64,000 nt of DNA, from assembly GCF_029392315.1 (NCBI RefSeq), contig NZ_CP113939.1, forward strand, positions 1,922,001 through 1,986,000, written 5' to 3'. This document shows positions 26,671 to 35,038 of the stretch, piece after piece. The position numbers were made by a program, and so were the translations under genes. The notes under the pieces were generated by a model that made no database searches, was not told the DNA's origin, and saw nothing but the letters and a program-made list of their open reading frames with translations. This DNA is from Bifidobacterium sp. ESL0690. Its GTDB lineage: Bacteria > Actinomycetota > Actinomycetes > Actinomycetales > Bifidobacteriaceae. Numbering within the stretch: the stretch's first letter is position 1; each line of letters opens with the position of its first letter.

Positions 26671-27029
26671 TTTCATGCCACCTTTACCAATCTTTCATGA
26701 CCGGCACAGCATCATTGCCAACAGCTATACCCGTTAAGAAACAATTTTCCTAAAACTCTTTCCTAAATAAACCTAATACGTCACACAAGTCGTGTCAAAC
26801 CGACACACGTATGTGAATTGACCTACATTCGAACAGGCTCGATAGTAAGGCAATAGTTATTGGAAATCAAACCGTCTAATTATTATCACTGTAAGCAGAT
26901 TATTAACTACCATCCATATCTTCTGATAAAAATTCGAGCCCTCATTTAAGCAAGATGCCCGCCATGGTCGTTGAACCATGACGGGCACCGAAAATCCCGG
27001 GAAACTTCTATCTGCTTTTGGTTATTGCG
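26671..27029. other. Leader and promoter region of the ECF operon, with the exporter terminator
   Basis: 359 bp without a gene. It must hold the promoter of the ECF operon. GTGTC-AAACC-GACAC (26792-26806) is a possible regulator site, and the stretch 26830-26950 is AT-rich. No riboswitch that I recognise is present. Confidence 0.4.
26956..26987. terminator. Terminator downstream of the ABC exporter operon
   Basis: A 13-bp stem with one mismatch (26956-26968 with 26975-26987) and a 6-nt loop, 42 bp past the exporter stop. The U-tract on the minus strand is weak. Confidence 0.6.
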
Positions 27030-29129
27030 CTACTCCAGTTCGAGCTTGCCGGTGTAGAGCTGGTAGTACTCACCGTGCTGGGCGATGAGCTCGTCGTGCG
27101 TGCCGCGCTCGATGATGCGGCCATGGTCAAGCACCATGATGATGTCGGAGTTGCGCACGGTCGAAAGCCTGTGGGCGATGACGAAGACAGTACGGCCGTT
27201 CATCAGCGCGTCCATCCCTTGTTCCACGACTTCCTCGGTGCGGGTGTCGATGGAGCTGGTGGCTTCGTCCAGGATCATGGCAGGCGGGTCGGCCACGGCG
27301 GCGCGTGCGATGGAGATCAGCTGGCGCTGGCCTTGCGAAAGCCCGGATCCGTCACCCTGCAGCACGGTGTTGTAGCCCTGTGGCAGCATGCGGATGAAGC
27401 CATCGGCGTTGGTGCGCTTGGCGGCGTCGATGCATTCCTCGTCGGTGGCGTCGAGCTTGCCGTAGCGGATGTTGTCGAGCACCGTGCCGGTGAAGAGGTT
27501 GACGTCCTGCAGCACAATGCCGAGCGAACGACGCAAATCGGCCTTCTTGATGTTGTTGACATCGATGCCGTCGTAGAGGATCTGGCCTTCCTGCACGTCG
27601 TAGAAGCGGTTGATGAGGTTGGTGATGGTGGTCTTGCCTGCGCCGGTGGCGCCGACCAAAGCCATCTTCTGCCCTGGCTTGGCGAACCACGTGATGTCGT
27701 GCAAAACGACCTTGTCTGGATTGTATCCGAACGAAACATTGGTGAATCGCACATCACCGCGCAACAGCGTCAGGCGGCCGTCGGGCGAGGTGATCGCCTT
27801 TTCATGCGCCTTCAAGGCCACCTCGCGGGCCGAACCCTTGAGCTTCTTGGCGGCCTCGAGCGAACGTGTACCATCGTCGTCCGCTGCGCGCTTCCAAGCC
27901 CAGTGACCGGTCTCGCGGTCGGTTTCCGTCATCGTGCGACCGTCGGAGGCAAGCTCGACGCTGACCAAACGCACGGTGCCATTGTCGGATTCCACCGGTT
28001 CGTCGATCAGGTTGAAGATACGCGCCGCACCGGCGAGCGACATCATGATCATGTTGATCTGCGAGGAAATCTGGCTGATCGGGTTGATCAAAGCCTTGGA
28101 AAGTGTCAGGAACGAGACAATCATGCCCAATGTCAGCGTGCCGGACCCGGAGATGCCGAAGTTGAACCAGCCGTTGATGCCAGCAACGCCGCCAACGATG
28201 GCCAACAGCACGTAAAGCACGTTGCCCATGTTGCCGATAACCGGCATGGTGATGTTCGCGTAGATGTTCGCCTTGGAAGAGGCCTCGAAAAGTTCTTCGT
28301 TCTTCTTGTCGAAACGGGCCTGCGTGGCGTCCTCGTGATTGAAGACCTTGATGACCTTCTGCCCGTTGACGGATTCCTCGACGAACGCGTTGACGTCGCC
28401 GATCTTCTCCTGCTGGCTGACGAAGTAGCGACCGGAACGGCTGACGATCACCCGCACCAGAAGCATCATCAGCGCCACGAAGACGATGGTGAAGATGGTG
28501 AACGGCACGGAAAGCCAGAGCATCGCAAACAGCGCGGCCACCACAGAGGCACCGGAAATCAGGAGCTGCGGCAGGGCCTGAGAGACCATCTGACGCAAGG
28601 TGTCGGTGTCGTTGGTGTAGCGGCTCATCATGTCGCCGTGTTCATGGGTGTCGAAATAGCGGATCGGCAGCTTCTGCTGGTGCTCGAACATCTCGTCACG
28701 CACCGTCTTCAAGACGCCCTGCTCGATGCCGACGACCATATAGTTCCAGATGAACGAGGCGACCATACCCAGCGCGTAAATCGAGCCAACGATGATGGTC
28801 ATACGGATGAGCGGACCCCAGTCGGGTGTCTGCGCGTGGATGAAGGGCATGATGCAGTTGTCGATCAGCGGCTGCAAGACGAACGAGGGCAGCGACTGGG
28901 TGCAGGCGCAAATCAGGATGCCGATAATGACGACAACGCATTGCCATCGATAGTGGAAGATATAGCCGAGCAACCGCTTGGTGGTGCCTTTCGGCGCTTT
29001 CTGCACCGCAGGCATACCGGACTTGCCGGACTTGTTCTTTTTCATCGCACCCTTGGCTTGGCTCGTGTCATTTTGAGCAGTTACGTCCTGCTCGTTGCTG
29101 TTCTTCGTAGTCATCGTTGCTTCACTCAT
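27030..29129 (-). CDS. Heterodimeric ABC exporter, catalytic half
   Basis: Membrane-ATPase fusion (type IV ABC exporter half) of 699 residues. Six transmembrane helices (about 60-360) precede a nucleotide-binding domain with Walker A GATGAGKT, Walker B AMILDEATSSID and the switch IAHRLS, all canonical. Its signature is LSQGQ rather than LSGGQ. About 110 residues with a charged, variable insert lie between the two domains. I start at ATG 29129, which overlaps the partner's stop by 8 nt and has AAGGGGG at 9 nt. It forms a dimer with the product of the gene at 29122-30954, and the pair probably exports drugs, peptides or lipids. The substrate is unknown. Confidence 0.9.
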   Translation of the reverse strand: MSEATMTTKNSNEQDVTAQNDTSQAKGAMKKNKSGKSGMPAVQKAPKGTTKRLLGYIFHYRWQCVVVIIGILICACTQSLPSFVLQPLIDNCIMPFIHAQTPDWGPLIRMTIIVGSIYALGMVASFIWNYMVVGIEQGVLKTVRDEMFEHQQKLPIRYFDTHEHGDMMSRYTNDTDTLRQMVSQALPQLLISGASVVAALFAMLWLSVPFTIFTIVFVALMMLLVRVIVSRSGRYFVSQQEKIGDVNAFVEESVNGQKVIKVFNHEDATQARFDKKNEELFEASSKANIYANITMPVIGNMGNVLYVLLAIVGGVAGINGWFNFGISGSGTLTLGMIVSFLTLSKALINPISQISSQINMIMMSLAGAARIFNLIDEPVESDNGTVRLVSVELASDGRTMTETDRETGHWAWKRAADDDGTRSLEAAKKLKGSAREVALKAHEKAITSPDGRLTLLRGDVRFTNVSFGYNPDKVVLHDITWFAKPGQKMALVGATGAGKTTITNLINRFYDVQEGQILYDGIDVNNIKKADLRRSLGIVLQDVNLFTGTVLDNIRYGKLDATDEECIDAAKRTNADGFIRMLPQGYNTVLQGDGSGLSQGQRQLISIARAAVADPPAMILDEATSSIDTRTEEVVEQGMDALMNGRTVFVIAHRLSTVRNSDIIMVLDHGRIIERGTHDELIAQHGEYYQLYTGKLELE

Positions 29130-30954
29130 TGTCATCATCCCCCTTGCCCTGGTTCTTCGTCTGGGATTCATAAATCGAACGGTATTCCTCGCATGTCTTC
29201 AACAGCTCGTCGTGCGTGCCGTGGTCGAGGATACGACCTTCCTCCATCACAATGATCTCGTCGGATTCCTGCACCGAAGCGAGCCTCTGGGCGATGATGA
29301 TCTTCGTCGTGTCCGGGATCTCGGTGGAGAAAGCATTGCGAATCAGCTTGTCCGTCTTGGTGTCGACGGCGCTGGTGGAATCGTCGAGAATCAGAATCTT
29401 CGGCTTCTTCAACAGTGCTCGGGCGATGCACAGACGCTGCCTCTGCCCGCCGGAAACGTTGGAACCGCCTTCCTCGATATATGTGTCGTAACCCTTGGGG
29501 AACTCGCGGATGAACCCGTCGGCCTGAGCGAGCTTGCAGACGCGGACCACGTCCTCGTCGGTGGCGTCCGGGTTGCCCCAGCGAATGTTCTCGGCAATGG
29601 TGCCGGTGAAGAGGACGTTCTTCTGCAGCACCATGGCCACCGCGTCGCGCAGGGCGACCAAGTCGTAGTCGCGTACGTCGTGTCCGCCGACTTCCAACGA
29701 TCCGGAACTGACGTCGTAAAGTCGCGGGATAAGCTGAACGAGGCTGGATTTGGACGAGCCGGTGCCGCCGACAATGCCGACGGTCTTGCCGGCCTTGATG
29801 TCGAGGTTGATATCTTCGAGTACCGGCCGTTCGCTCCCTTCGGAGTAGCGGAAGGTGACGTCGTTGAATTTGATGGAACCGTTCGGCACTTGCATGATCG
29901 GGTGGCTGTTGTCGCGCACGGTGCTCACTTCGTTCAGCACCTGGCAGATACGTTCGGCATCGGCGCGGGAGATGACGACCATGACCACAATCATCGAGAC
30001 CATGTTCAGCGACATCAATATCTGCATGGCGTAGGTGACCAACGCGGTCAGGTCACCGGTGGTCAGACCGAGCAGCGGGTTGTTGTGCGAGGCGACGATC
30101 TGCTTGGTGCCCATCCACGAGATGACGAGCATCGCGCCGTAAATGCAGGTGTTCAGAATCGGCCAGTTGAAGGCCATGACGTGCTCGGCCTTGCAGTAAA
30201 GCTTGAAGATCCGCTCCGAAACACGGCCGAACTTGCGGTCCTCGTGCTCCTCGCGGTCGTAGGACTTGACTACGCGGATACCCTGAAGGTTCTCGTCGAC
30301 GATGTTGTTCAGGTGGTCATACGTATGGAAGACTTTTTCGAAAATCGGATGAACCGAAAGCGCGAGCCCCGTCAAAGCCAGCCCGAGAATCGGGATAATA
30401 ACCAAAAACACCATTGAAATCGAATGGCTGATTCTGAAGGAGAAAATCCATGCGACGATGACCATCATCGGGGCACGCACGGCCACGCGAATGATCATCT
30501 GGAAGGCGAACTGGATGTTGGTGACGTCGGTGGTCAGGCGGGTGATGATCGAACCGGTAGAGAACCGGTCGATATTGGTGAAACTGAAGGACTGCACCTT
30601 CTCGAAGAGATCGTGGCGCAGGTTCTTGGCGAAACCGGACGAGCCGATGGCCGCGTAACGCCCGGACATGAACCCGGCGAACAGTGAGACGACGGCGCAA
30701 CCCAGAAGAATAATGCCGAATTTCCATATCGCCGGCATGGAGCCGCCGGAGACACCTTGGTCAATCAACTCGGCCATGATGGTGGGAATCACGATTTCGA
30801 GGACGCTTTCGACCATCACGAAAGCCGGAGCCAACAGGCTTTCGCGCTTGTATTCGCGCAGGCTGTGCAGCAACGTGCGTATCAGATGCTTGGGGTGTTC
30901 CTGATCCGTTGCCATCACCTGTGTATTCTGGGGAGCATCAAGTGCCTTGCTCAT
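29122..30954 (-). CDS. Heterodimeric ABC exporter, degenerate half
   Basis: First gene of the exporter pair, 610 residues, six helices plus nucleotide-binding domain. Walker A is GGTGSSKSS and the signature VSGGQ is intact, but the catalytic glutamate is Asp (ILILDDSTSAVD) and the switch histidine is Gln (IIAQRLAS). This is the usual pattern for the non-hydrolysing site in asymmetric exporters such as TM287/288 or BmrCD. Its good signature completes the partner's active site. The start is ATG 30954 with AGAGGA at 6 nt; upstream in-frame starts lack a site. Confidence 0.9.
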   Translation of the reverse strand: MSKALDAPQNTQVMATDQEHPKHLIRTLLHSLREYKRESLLAPAFVMVESVLEIVIPTIMAELIDQGVSGGSMPAIWKFGIILLGCAVVSLFAGFMSGRYAAIGSSGFAKNLRHDLFEKVQSFSFTNIDRFSTGSIITRLTTDVTNIQFAFQMIIRVAVRAPMMVIVAWIFSFRISHSISMVFLVIIPILGLALTGLALSVHPIFEKVFHTYDHLNNIVDENLQGIRVVKSYDREEHEDRKFGRVSERIFKLYCKAEHVMAFNWPILNTCIYGAMLVISWMGTKQIVASHNNPLLGLTTGDLTALVTYAMQILMSLNMVSMIVVMVVISRADAERICQVLNEVSTVRDNSHPIMQVPNGSIKFNDVTFRYSEGSERPVLEDINLDIKAGKTVGIVGGTGSSKSSLVQLIPRLYDVSSGSLEVGGHDVRDYDLVALRDAVAMVLQKNVLFTGTIAENIRWGNPDATDEDVVRVCKLAQADGFIREFPKGYDTYIEEGGSNVSGGQRQRLCIARALLKKPKILILDDSTSAVDTKTDKLIRNAFSTEIPDTTKIIIAQRLASVQESDEIIVMEEGRILDHGTHDELLKTCEEYRSIYESQTKNQGKGDDDNE

Positions 30955-31371
30955 CCATTCCTCTTTCTTTTCTTGCTTTGACGCGAACCGCCGCTTCTCC
31001 CCCATGACTTTCGTCCCGCCCATGCCGATACGACGTGTAATGCAAAGCGCGTACCCGGCCAGAAGCGAGGGACTACTGAAGCCGACAGACTATATAACGC
31101 TATTACAAACCGGCTACAATATGGACCGCCGAAACGCGCGTCAAACAAGCCATAATTCGCCATTCTTGCAACGTTCAACTATTTAGCATTTTATGCTGGC
31201 AGAGTATTCCAGAAACTTAGCAATACCTCGTTTTATTGATTTTCCAATTATGCGGACATATCAATGTAATACATTTTCAAGTATACTATTTTTCACTAAT
31301 AATTACTCTGATACAATACTTACCGACCGTACGGTAACTAGGAAAGTTACCTCCAACCAAGGAGGGTGTAT
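30955..31371. promoter_or_regulatory. 417-bp divergent promoter region
   Basis: Separates the minus-strand exporter operon from the plus-strand MFS permease. It is AT-rich from 31180 to 31320. A TACAAT box (31312-31317) could be the -10 of the permease. AGCAT-TTT-ATGCT (31185-31197) is a small palindrome. The operator candidate at 31333-31351 is listed separately. Confidence 0.45.
31333..31351. promoter_or_regulatory. Candidate TetR operator before the MFS permease
   Basis: GGTAACT-AGGAA-AGTTACC is a perfect 7+7 inverted repeat placed between a -10-like box and the ribosome site. It partly overlaps a second palindrome, ACCGTACGGT (31326-31335). The TetR encoded after the permease is the likely ligand. 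Confidence 0.6.
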
Positions 31372-32640
31372 ATGGACTCAACAATACAGGTCACCAAATC
31401 GAACCTGGCACCGGATACCCAAAAGCCATTGCAGAACAAGGTACGTTTCGCATTGGGTTTCGTGCTGGTTTCCGTCCTCTGGGCGGCACCCTTTGCCATG
31501 GGCTCCGGCGTGCTTCTTCCCGAAACGTTCAAGCACCTTTCCGGCGTCTCCGCCGAGAATGCCGTCAGCACCATGAGCTCGGTGAGCGTCATCTTCGCAC
31601 TCGTCGCCAACATCGTCTTCGGTACGCTTTCCGACGTTTCCAAATTCAAAATCGGCAAGCGCACCCCATGGATCGTCGCAGGCGGCATCATCGGCGCCGC
31701 CGGCTACTTCCTCACCGCTGAATCCAAGACCCTGCTGTGGATCGTCATCGGCTGGTGCATCGTGCAGATCGGCATCAACTGCCTGATCGCCCCTGCGGTC
31801 GCCGTTCTCTCCGACCGCATCCCCGAAGACGTTCGCGGTACCTATTCCGCGCTTTATGGCGCCGGCCAAATCGTCGGCATGCAGGTCGGCAACTTCATCG
31901 GCAGCTTCTTCCTGAGTCACCTGAACACCGGCCTCGTTGTCGGCACCATCATCTTCCTCTTCTCCGGTATTTTGACGGTTATCATCTGGCCTCGTGAGCA
32001 GTCTGCAGAGCACAACGACAAGGCGACCTCGGCCGCTGATGTCGCACGCTCCTTCATCCCTCCCACCAAGAACAGCCGCGATTTCTATTTGGCTCTCATC
32101 GGTCGTTTCACCTTCACCGTCGGCTGCTTCATGATCTCCGGATTCCAGCTGCTCATCCTCGAGCGCTACATCCACTTGAACAGGGATGATGCCGGCCACG
32201 CCACCCAGATCATCGCCATTATCACCGTAATCACCACCATCATCGCAGCGGCGGTCTCCGGCCCCATCTCCGACTATCTGCAGCGCCGCAAGGTCATCGT
32301 CTCCATCGCCTGCGTCATCATCGCCTTGGGCATGCTCGTGGTATGGCTCGTTCCCACCACCACCGGCATCTACCTCTATGCGGCACTCGCCGGCATCGGC
32401 AACGGCTGCTACATGTCCGTCGACCAGGCACTGAACGTTGACGTTCTGCCCAATCCGAAGGAAGCCGGCAAGGACCTCGGCATCCTGAACCTCTCCAACA
32501 CTGTTGGCCAGGCCATTGCACCTTGGTGCACTTCCCTGTTCATCAGCCTCTCGGGCGGTTACAAGGGCGTCTTCCCGGTCGCCATCGTCTTCCTGCTTGT
32601 GGGCACCATCTTCATCATGATGATTCGCAAGGTCAAGTAA
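31372..32640 (+). CDS. MFS sugar permease, SLC45/sucrose-symporter type (module 1)
   Basis: Twelve-helix permease of 422 residues. After helix two it has SDVSKFKIGKRTPWI, the motif seen in plant sucrose and SLC45 symporters (SDR..RxGRRRPFI). This suggests proton-coupled uptake of a disaccharide or beta-glycoside. A perfect AAGGAGG precedes ATG 31372. It is closely related to the permease at 41530-42858 (shared PKEAGKDLGILNL-type segment near the C-terminus), and both are paired with related TetR genes. The sugar cannot be named from sequence. Confidence 0.87.
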   Translation: MDSTIQVTKSNLAPDTQKPLQNKVRFALGFVLVSVLWAAPFAMGSGVLLPETFKHLSGVSAENAVSTMSSVSVIFALVANIVFGTLSDVSKFKIGKRTPWIVAGGIIGAAGYFLTAESKTLLWIVIGWCIVQIGINCLIAPAVAVLSDRIPEDVRGTYSALYGAGQIVGMQVGNFIGSFFLSHLNTGLVVGTIIFLFSGILTVIIWPREQSAEHNDKATSAADVARSFIPPTKNSRDFYLALIGRFTFTVGCFMISGFQLLILERYIHLNRDDAGHATQIIAIITVITTIIAAAVSGPISDYLQRRKVIVSIACVIIALGMLVVWLVPTTTGIYLYAALAGIGNGCYMSVDQALNVDVLPNPKEAGKDLGILNLSNTVGQAIAPWCTSLFISLSGGYKGVFPVAIVFLLVGTIFIMMIRKVK

Positions 32641-32657
32641 GACCGACGATTTTCGCC

Positions 32658-32700
32658 AGTGATGCCGTGTCCTTCAACTCCGTTAGGGCACGGCATCACT
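32658..32700 (+). terminator. Hairpin after MFS permease 1
   Basis: 12-bp perfect stem (32658-32669 with 32689-32700), extended by about three further pairs. It begins 18 bp after the permease stop. The T-tract is weak, so it may be a terminator or an RNA-end protector. Confidence 0.6.
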
Positions 32701-32810
32701 GTATTCGGCGACGAAATTATCCGAATTGTGATATACGACATCGGGCCGCTTTCGGTCTAGCTCTTAAGGAATAATAGGAACTCGTCGTATATAAAAGAGG
32801 CCTTTCCATT

Positions 32811-33413
32811 ATGCTGCATCTTTCCCGTGCAAAAAAACGTGACACCAACGTCGATAGCCGCACCGCCATACTCAATGCCGCCGTCATCTCGTTCGGGGAA
32901 CGCGGATATTACGGGACTTCGCTGCAGAAAATCGCGACTACCGTGGGGATGACCAAGGCCGGGGTGCTTCATCATGTCGGCAGCAAAGAAGGGCTGCTCG
33001 ACATCGTGCTCGACGAAATCTACGATCCCGGCACCGAAACCATCATGGATAATTTCAGGATGACCGACCGGCCGAATGTGGCGCGAATGTGGCGCGAAGT
33101 CGTGGCCATCAACGCCAATCGGCCCGAGCAGGTCCACATGTTTTCGACGCTCGACGCCGAGGCAATCGACCCCAAGCATCCGGCTCACGAATACTTCAGA
33201 AAGCGCGACCAGAATCTGCTCGAGGAGATGCTGCAGATTCCTTGGTACGTACCACAGAGCACGAATATAGGAGCCCTGCTTGAGGCCGGTTTCAGCATGA
33301 TGGACGGCATCCAATTGCGATGGCTGCGTGCACCCGAACGTGACTTGAACGAGATGTGGGCCGAGTGCGAGAAGGAATTAATGCCGATACCGATGTGGGA
33401 AGGGTATCGGTAA
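32811..33413 (+). CDS. TetR-family regulator (module 1)
   Basis: One-component repressor of 200 residues. The N-terminal helix-turn-helix reads TAILNAAVISFGERGYYGTSLQKIATTVGMTKAGVLHHVGSK in pattern, with the family's GVLxHxGSKxGLL end at about residues 58-70. The C-terminal ligand domain ends in MDGIQLRWLR, shared with the TetR at 43249-43881, so the two are paralogues. It lies 170 bp after the permease it probably represses through the repeat at 31333-31351. AGAGG is 13 nt before the ATG, slightly far, so the start is moderately sure. Confidence 0.85.
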   Translation: MLHLSRAKKRDTNVDSRTAILNAAVISFGERGYYGTSLQKIATTVGMTKAGVLHHVGSKEGLLDIVLDEIYDPGTETIMDNFRMTDRPNVARMWREVVAINANRPEQVHMFSTLDAEAIDPKHPAHEYFRKRDQNLLEEMLQIPWYVPQSTNIGALLEAGFSMMDGIQLRWLRAPERDLNEMWAECEKELMPIPMWEGYR

Positions 33414-33420
33414 ACCGGCC

Positions 33421-33459
33421 GGGCTCACATTTTTAGGGCTCATGAAAAAATGTGAGTCC
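33421..33459 (+). terminator. Terminator of the TetR gene (plus strand copy)
   Basis: Hairpin of GGGCTCACATTTTT with its complement at 33446-33459, 7 bp after the TetR stop. It is nearly identical to the reverse complement of the hairpin at 33550-33587. Confidence 0.7.
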
Positions 33460-33549
33460 AAACCGAACATTTGCCGCCAGCATAATCGATGAAAAGATTG
33501 GAATATCAAGGGTTTTCGAAGATTGGGCGATTCCCTCAAATGTTCATTT

Positions 33550-33587
33550 GACTCTCATTTTTTCGTGCGCCCTAAAAAATGTGAGCC
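33550..33587 (-). terminator. Terminator of the glutamate-cysteine ligase gene (minus strand copy)
   Basis: Same hairpin as 33421-33459 in inverted orientation, directly touching the stop codon of the minus-strand gene. Its stem has a 2-nt deletion compared with the other copy. Confidence 0.65.
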
Positions 33588-34862
33588 TCAGCGCTGAAAC
33601 ACGTCGGGATGAAGCGGGTCGCCGGGAATGTCGGCTCGGGTATCTCTGAGCCCCAGCGCATCCTGCCATTCATCCATGGACTTTCCGAACGGCTTGGCAT
33701 CCATGCCGCGCGCCTGCAAATCGTCCTTGGCCAGCTCGACGTCGACAATCGAAAGGCCTTCGACAAATGACTTCCACCGGGTGAAATTAGCATCGTCGTA
33801 AAAGACGTTTTTGACGGTTTGTGTCAGCAGTTCCGCGCGCTCGATGGGCAGCGAATCCCAGTGCCGCAGCTCCACGAAATTCTTCAGGCGCACGTCATTG
33901 AAATGCGTCGAAAGAATGTGGCTGACCTCGTAGGCATTGAGCTCACGGTCGGGGTAGATATCGGCCGCGTTGCGCTTGAAAGCGACAAATTCCTGCTCGT
34001 CCTCGCTCAGCCCTTCGGCCTCGGGAGTGTGGGTGAGGTCGGCGAACATCATCGGCGTAGCCAAGACGTCTCGTGCGTAATCCTCCCAGCCGAAGCGCGG
34101 ATCGAAAAGCCCCGGTGTGATGCCGGTGCGCTGCGGGTCGGCCTTGTCCCAAATGCGCTGGCGCAGCAGTGGGAACGGATTCTTTTCCCCCTCAAAATAC
34201 GGGGAATTGCGGAAGAACATGGAAATGATCGGCCCGAGCGCGCTGCCGACACGCATTTTGGCGATGGCATCCGCCTCGTCACTGTAGTCGATGCTCACCT
34301 GAGTTGAGGCTGAGCAGCGCATCATGCAGGGGCCGTAGGCGCCGACATGGCCAAGGTAATCGTTCATCGCGGCGTAGCGACGCTTGGGGTTGATTTTGAT
34401 ATCGGCAAAACTGGTGACCGGCTGGTAGCCGTAATTGATCAGGCGAAAGCCCAGGTCGTCAAGAATCGGATTGATTTCACTGCGGAACTTACCATAAATA
34501 TCAAGTAGTTCCTGTGGCGCGTGCAATACACCAATGGAGGTCTCGAACTGACCGCCCGGCTCCAGCGACAGACTGATGCCCGGACGCGCAAGCCCCAGCA
34601 GATGACCGTCTTCGACGAATTCCTTGTCGGCATCATAGTAGGGCCGCAACCGCTTCAACAACGTTTCGATGCCGTTCGGCTCAGCATAGCTGACCGCCTG
34701 GTCGCTGCCGTTGCGTACGGGAAGATGCTCGATCTCGACACCGTAGCCATCGTTGCGCTCGGGCTTGGCGCCAGATTCGAAGAAGCGCAGCAGACTGGCC
34801 ACATGCTTGCTGTTCACCTTCGCACCGACATGTGCGTAACTCACCCGTGGAGTAGTATTCAT
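33588..34862 (-). CDS. Glutamate-cysteine ligase family protein (GCS2)
   Basis: ATP-dependent carboxylate-amine ligase of the plant/actinobacterial GCS2 type that joins glutamate and cysteine to gamma-glutamylcysteine. The roughly 424-residue protein shows GYGVEIEHLPV near residue 40 (Mg-ATP acidic site), a FETSIGVLH block, MMRCSASTQVSIDYSDEADA and a NFVELRHWDSLP segment. No glutathione synthetase is near, and bifidobacteria are not known to make glutathione, so the product may be gamma-glutamylcysteine itself or another gamma-glutamyl compound. The start is uncertain: ATG 34862 has AGAGG only 2 nt away, and a GTG six codons upstream (34880) is possible. Confidence 0.82.
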   Translation of the reverse strand: MNTTPRVSYAHVGAKVNSKHVASLLRFFESGAKPERNDGYGVEIEHLPVRNGSDQAVSYAEPNGIETLLKRLRPYYDADKEFVEDGHLLGLARPGISLSLEPGGQFETSIGVLHAPQELLDIYGKFRSEINPILDDLGFRLINYGYQPVTSFADIKINPKRRYAAMNDYLGHVGAYGPCMMRCSASTQVSIDYSDEADAIAKMRVGSALGPIISMFFRNSPYFEGEKNPFPLLRQRIWDKADPQRTGITPGLFDPRFGWEDYARDVLATPMMFADLTHTPEAEGLSEDEQEFVAFKRNAADIYPDRELNAYEVSHILSTHFNDVRLKNFVELRHWDSLPIERAELLTQTVKNVFYDDANFTRWKSFVEGLSIVDVELAKDDLQARGMDAKPFGKSMDEWQDALGLRDTRADIPGDPLHPDVFQR

Positions 34863-35038
34863 AACCTCTATCGTATTCACTCACACCCGTTTTATCGAGC
34901 AATTACGCGGGTTGCGCATTACTCTATTCGGACCATGCACATAGAGAACACCGGATAGGCACCAAAGAGAAATGTGTGTGAACCCACCAGCATCCGATAC
35001 AGATTCACGCACATTCCTGAACTCACCGTTTCGGATGA

